From positions 1 through 64,000 of the forward strand of contig JAPPFW010000095.1 of assembly GCA_028821575.1 (NCBI GenBank): 64,000 bases of DNA. The letters run 5' to 3'. Of this stretch, positions 45,573 to 56,548 are shown piece after piece. The translations under genes and the position numbers were made by a program. Every line of letters starts with the position of its first letter. Within the stretch, counting starts at the first letter, position 1. The notes beneath the pieces were generated by a model. It was not told the origin of the DNA, ran no database searches, and saw only the letters and a list, made by a program, of their open reading frames with translations. This DNA comes from a bacterium. Its GTDB lineage: Bacteria > Actinomycetota > Acidimicrobiia > Spongiisociales > Spongiisociaceae.

Positions 45573-47626
45573 CGCTTGACGCGGTGTTCAATCCGGCCCG
45601 TGTGGCGGTCGTGGGCGCCTCGGATCGCCCGGGAAAGGTGGGCACCGTCGTGTGGCGCAACCTCGCGGACTTCGACGGCGATGTCGTCCCGGTCACGTCC
45701 TCATCACCTTCGGTGGGTGGTGTTCCGGCGGCGCGGTCCCTGACCGAAGTCGAAGGAGATGTCGACCTGGCGGTCCTGGTCGTACCGGCGCGCGCGGCGC
45801 CGACAGTCGCCCGCCAGGCTGCGGTGAAGGGGGTCGGGGCGGTAGTGGTGCTGGCCGGCGGGTTCGCCGAGATCGGCGACGAGGGGGCTGCCCTCCAGGC
45901 CGAACTGGTGGAGGCAGCGGGCCAGGTGCGGATCGTCGGTCCCAACTGCTTCGGTGTTCAGAACATGGCCGTGGGTCTCAACGCCTCGATGACGGCCGCC
46001 GGTTCCCACGAACCGGGAGGGATCGCGTTGATTACCCAGTCGGGTGCGTACGGGATGGCTATCCACGCGATGGCGCCGGACGAGCACCTGCGTTTCGGCA
46101 AGGTGTATTCGTCGGGGAACAAGGCCGACATCGGAGACCACGAAGCGGTCAGGTACCTACACGCCGATCCCGCCACCGAAATCATCTGCCTGCTCGCCGA
46201 ATCGGTGACCGACGGCGCCGAACTTGCAGCTTCGATCCGGGAAGCGGCGCCGGCCACGCCCGTCATCGTCGCCAAGACCGGCCGCTCGGAAGCGGGGGTC
46301 CGGGCGGCCCGGTCCCACACGGGCTCGCTCGGGACCGACGATGCGATCTTCCGGGCCGCAATGCGCCAGGCGGGCGCCGTAACCGTTCGCACCGGCCTGG
46401 AGATGCTCGACGTGGCCCGCCTCCTGGCCGGCCAGCCCCTGCCGGGAGGGAACCGGGCTGCGATCATCACGAATTCGGGCGGAACCGGTGTGGAACTCGT
46501 AGACATCCTTGCAGCCGAAGGGGTTGAAGTGCCCGAACTGTCGGCACGCTTGCAGGCGCGAATAGCGGACCGGATCCCCCCATTCGCGAGTCCCCGCAAT
46601 CCGGTCGACATCACCCCGATCTGGCCCCGGTTCGCGGAGCTGTACCCGTGGCTAGTCGATACCCTCGCACGGTCGGGCGAGGTGGACCTGGTCATTCCGG
46701 TGCTGCTGCAGAGAGCGGCGATGGACGAAGCAACGGTCACCGCGATCCGGGATACCGTGGCGAGGCTGCGAGAGGACGGGATCCGGGTCCCCGTTTACTG
46801 CTGCTGGGTCGCTCCCCGCGCTGAACGCTTCAAGGCCGACGTGCTGCAAGCGGCCGGGATCCCGTGTCTCGAGTGGCCGGAACCCACCGCCCGGTCGGTC
46901 GGCCACGCCGTGCGTTACGCCACCAACCGGCACCGGATCGTCCCCCGCCCGGAGTTGCCCTCCCCGCGGCGGCTGGAATTGCCGGATGGACCGATCCCGT
47001 CTGCCCAAGCCGCTGATGTCCTGGCCGGTTTCGGGATCGCGACCGTCGAGAGCAGGACCTGCCACGACGGGAGCGAAGCCTTATCGGCGGCTGCGGCGCT
47101 GGGCGGACCGGTGGTGATGAAGACCGCGGAACCCGCCATCGAGCATCGAGCCGACGTCGGCGGGGTCCACGTCGGCCTCTCCACCCGGCAAGAGGTCGCC
47201 GCCGCGTACCGAGACCTCTCCCGGCTGGGCACTGCGGTCCTCGTGCAGCCACAGTTGACCGGCGTCGAGATGGTAGTGGGGGGACTGCGGGATCCGGCAT
47301 TCGGACCGGTGGTGATGACCGGGTTAGGCGGCACGGTGGTGGAACTTCTACAGGACGTGACCTTCGCATTGGCGCCTGTCACCGGGGAGGAGGCTGTCAG
47401 GATGATCGAGCAGCTGCGTGGCTTCCCACTTCTGTGCGGCTACCGCGGCCGACCCCGCGCCAGTATCGAACAACTCGCAGGCGTCATCACGAGCACCGCC
47501 CGGTTGATGGCAACCCACCCGGACATCAGCGAGATCGACCTGAACCCGGTGATGGTGACCGAGTCCGATGCTGTGGCCGTAGACTGGAAGGTGTATGTCG
47601 AGGAGACAGGCACCGATAGCCGGTAG
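45569..47626 (+). CDS. NDP-forming acyl-CoA ligase (acetate-CoA ligase, ADP-forming type)
   Basis: 685 residues: CoA-binding Rossmann domain (VAVVGASDRPGKVGTVVW, about 1-130), succinyl-CoA-ligase-like domains with VGPNCFGVQN and the phospho-His loop AARSHTGSLGTDDA (about 245-258), and a C-terminal ATP-grasp domain (about 475-685; VVMKTAEPAIEHRADVGGV, VTGLGGTVVELLQDV, EIDLNPVMV). It interconverts an acid plus CoA plus ATP with acyl-CoA plus ADP and phosphate. GTG start overlapping the CoA-transferase stop. Here it may activate the keto acid made by the pathway, or a downstream acid. Confidence 0.88.
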   Translation: MTLDAVFNPARVAVVGASDRPGKVGTVVWRNLADFDGDVVPVTSSSPSVGGVPAARSLTEVEGDVDLAVLVVPARAAPTVARQAAVKGVGAVVVLAGGFAEIGDEGAALQAELVEAAGQVRIVGPNCFGVQNMAVGLNASMTAAGSHEPGGIALITQSGAYGMAIHAMAPDEHLRFGKVYSSGNKADIGDHEAVRYLHADPATEIICLLAESVTDGAELAASIREAAPATPVIVAKTGRSEAGVRAARSHTGSLGTDDAIFRAAMRQAGAVTVRTGLEMLDVARLLAGQPLPGGNRAAIITNSGGTGVELVDILAAEGVEVPELSARLQARIADRIPPFASPRNPVDITPIWPRFAELYPWLVDTLARSGEVDLVIPVLLQRAAMDEATVTAIRDTVARLREDGIRVPVYCCWVAPRAERFKADVLQAAGIPCLEWPEPTARSVGHAVRYATNRHRIVPRPELPSPRRLELPDGPIPSAQAADVLAGFGIATVESRTCHDGSEALSAAAALGGPVVMKTAEPAIEHRADVGGVHVGLSTRQEVAAAYRDLSRLGTAVLVQPQLTGVEMVVGGLRDPAFGPVVMTGLGGTVVELLQDVTFALAPVTGEEAVRMIEQLRGFPLLCGYRGRPRASIEQLAGVITSTARLMATHPDISEIDLNPVMVTESDAVAVDWKVYVEETGTDSR

Positions 47627-47644
47627 CAGGTAGTCGGATACTGA

Positions 47645-50112
<2,468 letters not shown>

Positions 50113-50118
50113 TTGTTA

Positions 50119-50323
50119 GCCCTGATTCTTCATGTTTCCCGACACACCCACCGACGAAAGGCCACTTCAGGCCTGTTTTCGCGGCTCGGTCCGCATGCAC
50201 CCGACGGGTGACGGTGGATGTCGGCTCGGACGGGCTTGTCGAGTCCGCCCTTATACCAGGTCAGGAGTCCGATCAGAAGCCCCTTCTTCGATCAGACAAA
50301 CCCCGTGCATGAAGAATCGGGGC
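50119..50323. mobile_element. Small inverted-repeat element (MITE or insertion sequence relic)
   Basis: The left end GCCCTGATTCTTCATG and the reverse complement of the right end GCCCCGATTCTTCATG match at 15 of 16 bases; flanks TTAG and CTAG are near-duplicates. The 205-base interior has no transposase, only short spurious frames, and an internal inverted pair (GATCAGAAG/CTTCTTCGATC). The end sequence is reminiscent of IS1380-type termini (weak). It separates the CoM operon from the converging LLM oxidoreductase gene. Confidence 0.55.
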
Positions 50324-50364
50324 TAGCTGTTAGGTTGTTCTAAGGCACGACTCACTATTCGCCA

Positions 50365-51285
50365 TCACCCAGTTGCTAGGTCGAGCAAAAGCCTCCGGGT
50401 CGAGTCCGTACCACATCCCGTGTCGAAGGGCACGGCCCACACGTCGGTGGCGCCGGCATCGAAGAGATCCTGTATGCGGGCCGTAACCGTGCTCGCGTTC
50501 CCGGTGATCGCCAGGCCCACCGGTCCGTCTACGCCCTCCCGCTCGAACAAGCGCCGGTAGTTGACGAGCATGCCATAGCGACCGAAGACGCGGGCGGTTG
50601 CCTCGTGTGCCCGGTTGCGATCCGGATCCACCGCCACCGGAATCCCGGCCAGCACCCTCGGTGGCGGCTTTCCGGCTTCCTCGGCCCCGTCGGTGACCGC
50701 GGGGACCACCACCTCCTCGAGCGACTTCGGACCGGCCAGCCAGGTGGTCACACCGTCAGCCATCTCGCCCCCCAAGCGGCACATCCGCTCCGCGAGAGCG
50801 CCCACTATCACCGGCACCGCGGAGGTCCCCGGAATCGTGAACTCACCGTGTACACGGTAGTGCTCCCCCTCGAAGCTGACAGAGCCGTTGGTGAGCAAGC
50901 CGTTCAGGACCGTTAGGTACTCGCGCAGGTGACCGATCTGGCTCGAGTAGTCAAGCCCGTGCATCCCCTCGATCACCGGGCGGTGGGACACCCCCACTCC
51001 CAAAACGAACCGTCCTCCCGCCAGCGCCTGGACCGTGGCGGCGGACTGGGCCAGAGCCATCGGATGGCGCGGGTAGCTGGGCACCACGCCGACCCCGAGC
51101 TCGATCCGCGACGTGGCGCGAGCTGCGACCGCCAGCGTGGTGAGGGAGTCGATCCCACGGGTGATGTGCGTGCACCACGCCGACGCGAAGCCCTCCTTCT
51201 CGGCTGTGACCGCGTCCGCTGCCACTTGGTCGGGGGGTCGAAGGATGCCGAGGGCGTCAGAACCGAACATGATCGATATTCGCAT
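50365..51285 (-). CDS. LLM-class flavin/F420-dependent oxidoreductase
   Basis: 306 residues, luciferase-like TIM barrel. GFASAWCTHITRGIDSLTTLAVAARATSR shape at the N-terminus, ELGVGVVPSYPRHPMALAQS and GGRFVLGVGVSHRP are typical of actinobacterial F420-dependent members (F420 genes are present in this genome). ATG 51285 with AGGAG upstream. It follows the hydrolase-like gene by 10 bases, forming a two-gene operon. The substrate is unknown. Confidence 0.88.
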   Translation of the reverse strand: MRISIMFGSDALGILRPPDQVAADAVTAEKEGFASAWCTHITRGIDSLTTLAVAARATSRIELGVGVVPSYPRHPMALAQSAATVQALAGGRFVLGVGVSHRPVIEGMHGLDYSSQIGHLREYLTVLNGLLTNGSVSFEGEHYRVHGEFTIPGTSAVPVIVGALAERMCRLGGEMADGVTTWLAGPKSLEEVVVPAVTDGAEEAGKPPPRVLAGIPVAVDPDRNRAHEATARVFGRYGMLVNYRRLFEREGVDGPVGLAITGNASTVTARIQDLFDAGATDVWAVPFDTGCGTDSTRRLLLDLATG

Positions 51286-51295
51286 GGGAGAACTC

Positions 51296-52096
51296 CTATC
51301 CGAGGGTCGCTGCGAGCAGCGCCAAGAGACGGGAGATCATGTCCCCTGCCGCGCCCGGATGGTACGAAGCAGAGTCGTCGTCGAGAAAGTCGTGCCCCAC
51401 CCCCTCGTAGAGGATCCACTTGCCATGCCGATTGCGTCGCTGCGCCTCGTCCACCCCTTCTGCTGGGACCAACTCATCCTCGGCGCCGTATAGGCCTAGC
51501 ACCGCCATCGGCAACATCCCCAACGCGTCGGCAACCTGCAACTCGCGGTCCTCGTCCCCGGCGAGCGGGGCGTAGGCGACACAGAGTGCCCCGACCAGAC
51601 GCCGGCGGTGCGCTGCATAGGTGATCGCGAACCGGCCCCCGACGTCGATGCCGACCACACCGATGTTCCCCTGCCTTGCCCAACCGGCCGGATCGTTGAA
51701 AGCGAAGGCGACCGCGTCGTCTATATCTGCCAGAGCACGGCGGCCACGGACTCGACGGTAGGCGGCGATCAACTCGTCGAAGGATGCATCATCCCCGGGG
51801 TGGGCACCACGGGTGAGGTCGGGGACCAGCACCGCGTAGCGGTTTCTAGCCAACCGGCGGGCCAGGTCCTTGACGAAGGGGGTGATCCCTCGCAGCGGTG
51901 GGAGCAGGACAACCAACGGGTAGGACCCGATCCGGTCCGGGCGCGCCAAGTACCCCTCCGTGAACCGGGCGCCGGTGGGCATGGCGAATTCGCGGTAGAG
52001 GATCTCGATCGTCCCCTCATGCTGGAGAACCGCCACATCACCTCCCGAGCCTGCGGTTGCCTGGGGTCCGACCGTCCTGGGTCGAACCTCGATCAT
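51296..52096 (-). CDS. Dienelactone hydrolase-like alpha/beta-hydrolase with altered nucleophile
   Basis: 266 residues. DLH-family fold: YPLVVLLPPLRGITPFVKDLARRLA, then the elbow VVGIDVGGRFAI, LGLYGAEDELVP (Asp) and GVGHDFLDD (His). The DLH elbow normally reads GxCxGG; here the nucleophile position holds Asp (GIDVGG), so ordinary Cys/Ser hydrolase chemistry is doubtful. It might still be a dehalogenase/epoxide-hydrolase-like Asp nucleophile or a non-catalytic member. It is in operon with the LLM oxidoreductase. Confidence 0.8.
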   Translation of the reverse strand: MIEVRPRTVGPQATAGSGGDVAVLQHEGTIEILYREFAMPTGARFTEGYLARPDRIGSYPLVVLLPPLRGITPFVKDLARRLARNRYAVLVPDLTRGAHPGDDASFDELIAAYRRVRGRRALADIDDAVAFAFNDPAGWARQGNIGVVGIDVGGRFAITYAAHRRRLVGALCVAYAPLAGDEDRELQVADALGMLPMAVLGLYGAEDELVPAEGVDEAQRRNRHGKWILYEGVGHDFLDDDSASYHPGAAGDMISRLLALLAATLG

Positions 52097-52122
52097 CCTA
52101 GCGATCAGCCATCACAATCGAA

Positions 52123-52144
52123 GATGGTGGATGGTGGATGGTGG
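52123..52144. repeat. GGATGGT tandem tract
   Basis: GATGGTGGATGGTGGATGGT (about three units) just past the biotin ligase 3' end and before the hydrolase start. Same type as tracts at 7682-7710 and 14590-14606. Confidence 0.6.
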
Positions 52145-52148
52145 GCTC

Positions 52149-52850
52149 CTACACAGCTCCCGGCTTGCCGTGGCGCCGGACCTCCGAGACCGAGCCGGAG
52201 ACGAGGGTGATCCGCCCGGCCGGGGTGGCAACCACCAAGCCTCCCTCTGGCGAGATGTCCACGGCCCGACCCCTGCCGTTCGGATTCCACGTGATCTCCC
52301 GGCCGAGGGTCGAGCATCGACGTCGGTAGTCGTGGTAGGGCCAGTCTTGCGGCCCACTCGCCATGAACTCGAGGAGACCGGCAGCCCACCGGCCCGCTAT
52401 GCCTAGTGCCGCGTCAGGACCGGGATCGCTCGGATAGACCGCGTCTCTGCCGGAGGGGGCGTCGGGCCAGTGGAGGTTGGCACCCCACCCTACGATCACT
52501 GACCCGCCGGAAGCCTCGGTGAGTATGCCGCCGAGCTTGTCGTCGCCCTTCATGAGATCGTTGGGCCACTTGAGCGTCAGCCCTGCGGCCGCCCCACCGA
52601 GTGATCGAAGGGCTGCAACACCCGCAACGAGCGTGATCACCGGCCACCACGGTGACGGCCAGGCAGGACGGAACCCGATCGAGGCGGCCAGAGCCCTCGG
52701 CGCGTTGACCCAATCGGCACCGGTCCGGCCCCTTCCTCTGGTCTGGGAGCCGGCGACCACCAACACCGGACGCGAGTCGATTCGCCTACGCACCTCGTCC
52801 TGGGTGGAAGTGGTCTGTTCGAGAACCAGCGTCTCGTAAGGTCTGGACAT
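52149..52850 (-). CDS. birA: Biotin-[acetyl-CoA-carboxylase] ligase
   Basis: 233 residues, catalytic and C-terminal domains without the DNA-binding HTH of E. coli BirA. TTSTQDEVRRR, GSQTRGRGRTGADW (biotinyl-AMP loop), LTLKWPNDLM and KLGGILTEASGG are diagnostic. It attaches biotin to the carboxylase alpha chain encoded close by. Divergent from the carboxylase beta gene with a 230-base gap. Confidence 0.93.
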   Translation of the reverse strand: MSRPYETLVLEQTTSTQDEVRRRIDSRPVLVVAGSQTRGRGRTGADWVNAPRALAASIGFRPAWPSPWWPVITLVAGVAALRSLGGAAAGLTLKWPNDLMKGDDKLGGILTEASGGSVIVGWGANLHWPDAPSGRDAVYPSDPGPDAALGIAGRWAAGLLEFMASGPQDWPYHDYRRRCSTLGREITWNPNGRGRAVDISPEGGLVVATPAGRITLVSGSVSEVRRHGKPGAV

Positions 52851-53080
52851 GGTCAGTGGATGTTATCCGTCGCCTTTTGAGCGGAGAAAACCCCGTTGGT
52901 GTAGCCATCGTTCGGCCCCGGGGGTCTAAGGGACGGCGGGAACGGGGATGAAGCACGTGTCGAGCCTCCCAGACCGGTAAATCGTTTCTGGCGATTCTCG
53001 CGCCTATGGTGGAACGTGCCGTGCGCTTGCTTGCACCCTCTGGATCGTCCGACGCCAGCCTTAGCAGTAAAGGTGAGTAT

Positions 53081-54631
53081 GTGGGCACCGAACAACGGAT
53101 AGAACAACTCCGCGAACTCCGCCGGCAGGCCGAAGCGCCCGGCAGCCGACGCGCCTTCGACCGCCAGCACGAGCGGGGGAAGATGACGGCCCGCGAGCGT
53201 ATAGGCCTGTTGCTCGACAAGGACAGCTTCCAGGAGACCGACACTTTCGTACGCCACCAGTCGCGTGGTTTCGGCATCGAGGACCGGCGACCCCTGGGAG
53301 ACGCGGTGGTCACCGGATACGGAACCATTGATGGGCGCACCGTCTTCCTCTTCGCGGAGGACTTCACCGTGTTCGGCGGCAGCCTCGGCAAAGCGGTCGC
53401 CGACAAGATCACCAAAGTGATGGACATGGCCATGAAGGTGGGGGCTCCCATCATCGGGCTCAAGGACTCGGGAGGGGCTCGCATCCAGGAAGGTGTTCAA
53501 GCCCTCGACGGCTACGGGAGGATCTTCTACCGGAACGTACGCGCCTCGGGCGTGATCCCCCAGATCTCGGTGATCATGGGCCCGTGCGCAGGCGGAGCGG
53601 TCTACTCCCCCGCCATCACCGACTTCGTCTACCAGGTGGACGGCACCAGCCACATGTTCATCACGGGACCCGACGTGATCAAGGCGGTCACCGGGGAGGA
53701 CGTGACCTTCGAGGCGCTAGGGGGCGCCGCCACCCACGCCACCACGTCCGGCGTGACCCACTTCGTGTGCACTTCAGGCGAAGCGGCCCTCGATGAAGTA
53801 CGTTACCTGCTGTCGTTCCTACCCCAGAACAACATGGAGCCGTCCCCCTACTTCGCCCCGGTCGACTCGCCTGACCGCGTGGACAACGGGCTTGACGCCA
53901 TGATCCCCGACTCTCCCAACCAGCCCTACGACATGGTGGACATCATCGAGGCGGTCGTGGACGACGGGGAGTTCTACGAAGTCCACGAACATTGGGCGAA
54001 GAACATCGTCGTCGGCTTCGCCCGGTTGAACGGCTACTCGACGGGCATCGTCGCCAACCAACCGTCCCATCTGGCGGGAACTCTCGACATCAAGGCATCG
54101 GAGAAGGCCGCCCGGTTCGTAAGGGTGTGCGACGCCTTCAACGTACCGATCTGCACGTTTGTGGATGTTCCCGGCTTCCTGCCCGGGGTGGAACAGGAAC
54201 ACGGCGGCATCATCCGACACGGCGCCAAGCTCCTCTACGCCTATTGCGAGGCATCGGTACCCCGGGTCACGGTCATCACCCGCAAGTCGTACGGCGGCGC
54301 CTACCTGGTGATGAACGCCCGTGGAGTCGGAGCCGACCTGGTGTACGCGTGGCCGTCGGCCGAGATCGCGGTCATGGGTGCGCAAGGAGCCGTCAACATC
54401 ATCCACCGCAGGGAGATAACCACCGCCGACGATCCCGACGAACGCCACAGGTCGCTGGTCGATGAGTACGAGCGCCGGTTCGCCAACCCCTACGTCGCCT
54501 CGGAACTGGGGTTGGTCGACAACGTGATCGAACCGCGTGAGACCCGTCCCCGGCTCGTAAAGGCGTTCGAGATGTTGCGGAACAAGCGGGACGCGCTCCC
54601 GCCCAAGAAGCACGGTAACATTCCCCTCTGA
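53081..54631 (+). CDS. pccB: Acyl-CoA (propionyl-CoA) carboxylase beta subunit
   Basis: 516 residues from GTG 53081, which has AAGGTGAG upstream; an ATG at 53006 would add 25 non-conserved residues. Carboxyltransferase fold: ERIGLLLDKDSFQETDTF, IGLKDSGGARIQEGVQALDG, IMGPCAGGAVYSPAITDF, VDVPGFLPGVEQEHGGI, KSYGGAYLVM and WPSAEIAVMGAQGAVNI. It moves the carboxyl from biotin to propionyl- or acetyl-CoA. With the alpha gene and the mutase nearby, propionyl-CoA to methylmalonyl-CoA is the likely role. Confidence 0.93.
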   Translation: MGTEQRIEQLRELRRQAEAPGSRRAFDRQHERGKMTARERIGLLLDKDSFQETDTFVRHQSRGFGIEDRRPLGDAVVTGYGTIDGRTVFLFAEDFTVFGGSLGKAVADKITKVMDMAMKVGAPIIGLKDSGGARIQEGVQALDGYGRIFYRNVRASGVIPQISVIMGPCAGGAVYSPAITDFVYQVDGTSHMFITGPDVIKAVTGEDVTFEALGGAATHATTSGVTHFVCTSGEAALDEVRYLLSFLPQNNMEPSPYFAPVDSPDRVDNGLDAMIPDSPNQPYDMVDIIEAVVDDGEFYEVHEHWAKNIVVGFARLNGYSTGIVANQPSHLAGTLDIKASEKAARFVRVCDAFNVPICTFVDVPGFLPGVEQEHGGIIRHGAKLLYAYCEASVPRVTVITRKSYGGAYLVMNARGVGADLVYAWPSAEIAVMGAQGAVNIIHRREITTADDPDERHRSLVDEYERRFANPYVASELGLVDNVIEPRETRPRLVKAFEMLRNKRDALPPKKHGNIPL

Positions 54632-54755
54632 GACCACCGAGACAAGACATGCCTGCTAGACCCCGACCCTTCCCGGCACCGCCATCCGGCAGGCCCCGGT
54701 CTCGGCTTCCCTCCGCGAAACGCGCTTTCTGCTCGCCATTTCGCCCGGAAGCCTC

Positions 54756-56498
54756 GTGAACTCCCTTCTCGTCGCCAATCGCGGCGAGATCGCGGTCCGA
54801 GTGATACGCACGGCCCGCGAACTCGGCATGCGCACGATCGCCGTGTACTCGGAGCTCGACCGGGACGCGCTCCACGTCCAGTTGGCCGACCAGGCTTGGA
54901 ACATCGGTGGGGCGCCCGCCTCCGAGTCCTACCTCAACGCCGGGCGGATCGTCGAGGTTGCGAGGGAGGCCGGCGCCGAGGCCATCCATCCCGGCTACGG
55001 CTTCCTGGCCGAGAACGCGTCGTTCGCCCGCCGGGTAACCGAGGCCGGCATCACATGGGTGGGGCCACCGCCGTCCGCAATCGAGTCGATGGGCGACAAG
55101 ATCATCTCGCGCAGGACAGCGGAGCGGGCCGGAGTGGCGCCGGTACCGGGCACGACGGATGCCGTCGAGAACCTCGACGAGGCGCTGAGGATCGCCGATG
55201 AGATCGGTTATCCGGTGGCCGTGAAGGCAACCGGAGGGGGCGGCGGTAAAGGTCTACGGGTAGCCCGGAACCGTAAAGCGCTGGCAGAGGCGATCGAGGG
55301 CGCCCAACGCGAGGCGGCCGCATACTTCGGCAATCCGGTGGTGTATCTAGAGGCTTACATGACCCGAACCCGGCACATCGAGGCGCAGATCATGGTCGAC
55401 CTCCACGGCAACTACCGGTTCCTGGGTGAGCGGGACTGCTCGGTGCAACGCCGGCACCAGAAGCTGATCGAGGAGGCACCGTCCGTGGTGCTCTCCCCGG
55501 AGGGACGCCGTTCGCTGGGTGAGGCTGCGCTGGCGGTTGCCGAGGCGTGCGGATACCTCAACGCAGGAACGGTGGAGTTCCTGCTGAATCCCGACGGCAG
55601 CTTCTACTTCCTCGAGATGAACACCCGGCTTCAGGTGGAGCACACCGTGACCGAGATGGTGACAGGAGTCGACCTGGTCGCCGAGCAGTTGTCGGTGGCC
55701 ATGGGTGAGCCGGTCTCATTCGGCGACCTACCCGTCAACGGACACGCCATCGAGTTGCGCATCAACGCCGAGGATCCCGGCAATGACTTCCGCCCGACCC
55801 CGGGGACGGTGACCGAGTACAGGGAACCGGGCGGGCCCGGTGTGAGGGTGGATTCGTGGATCGTGCCCGGAACCGCCGTAAGCCAGTACTACGACAACCT
55901 CTTGGCCAAGCTGGTCGTTTGGGGCCGCACGAGAGCCGAGGCCATAGCCCGAGCCAAACGGGCCCTGGACGAGTACCGGGTGGCGGGTGTCGCAACCACG
56001 ATCCCGGCGCATCGGGCCGTGCTCTCCCACCCTTCCTTCGTGGCCGGGAAGGCCCACACCCGGTTCGTCGAAGACGAAATGAACCTGACCCGCGAACCGT
56101 TCGATCGCGGTGATGCGGTGCCGAGCGAGCCGGCGACGGCCAGAAAGGCGATGACCGTGGAAGTGGGAGGGCGGCGCTTCGACGTGACCTACTGGGTGCC
56201 CGAGGTATCCACACGCGCAGGCGGGGACCGCCCGTCGCGCAAGCCACCCACCCGGCGTACAGGGACCGCGTCGCTGTCCAGCGAGCCGGGAATGGTCGTC
56301 TCCCCGATGCAGGGCACCATCGTGAAGGTCTCCGTCAAGGCCGGCGATCGGGTGAACGCCGACCAGCAGATCTGCGTCCTCGAGGCCATGAAGATGGAGA
56401 ACGAGATCACCAGCCCGATCGACGGCGAACTGATCGAACTCAGGGTGCGGCCCGGTGACACCGTCCGCAACAACGAGGTCCTCGCGATCGTTAGATAG
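54756..56498 (+). CDS. Acyl-CoA carboxylase alpha subunit (biotin carboxylase plus BCCP)
   Basis: 580 residues from GTG 54756. Biotin carboxylase domain about 1-440 (LLVANRGEIAVRVIRTARELG, ATGGGGGKGLRVAR, EMNTRLQVEHTVTEMVTG), a linker, and a biotinyl domain about 510-580 with the target lysine in LEAMKMENEITSP. It pairs with the beta subunit 124 bases upstream on the same strand. It is the substrate of the nearby biotin ligase. Confidence 0.95.
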   Translation: MNSLLVANRGEIAVRVIRTARELGMRTIAVYSELDRDALHVQLADQAWNIGGAPASESYLNAGRIVEVAREAGAEAIHPGYGFLAENASFARRVTEAGITWVGPPPSAIESMGDKIISRRTAERAGVAPVPGTTDAVENLDEALRIADEIGYPVAVKATGGGGGKGLRVARNRKALAEAIEGAQREAAAYFGNPVVYLEAYMTRTRHIEAQIMVDLHGNYRFLGERDCSVQRRHQKLIEEAPSVVLSPEGRRSLGEAALAVAEACGYLNAGTVEFLLNPDGSFYFLEMNTRLQVEHTVTEMVTGVDLVAEQLSVAMGEPVSFGDLPVNGHAIELRINAEDPGNDFRPTPGTVTEYREPGGPGVRVDSWIVPGTAVSQYYDNLLAKLVVWGRTRAEAIARAKRALDEYRVAGVATTIPAHRAVLSHPSFVAGKAHTRFVEDEMNLTREPFDRGDAVPSEPATARKAMTVEVGGRRFDVTYWVPEVSTRAGGDRPSRKPPTRRTGTASLSSEPGMVVSPMQGTIVKVSVKAGDRVNADQQICVLEAMKMENEITSPIDGELIELRVRPGDTVRNNEVLAIVR

Positions 56499-56512
56499 TG
56501 CCAGTTGCCGTC

Positions 56513-56548
56513 ACAACCACTAACTACTAACTACTAACCACTAATCCC
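56513..56548. repeat. AACTACT tandem tract between converging genes
   Basis: CCACTAACTACTAACTACTA followed by ACCACTAAT sits between the carboxylase alpha stop and the quinone reductase stop. One of the recurrent boundary tracts in this window. Confidence 0.6.
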
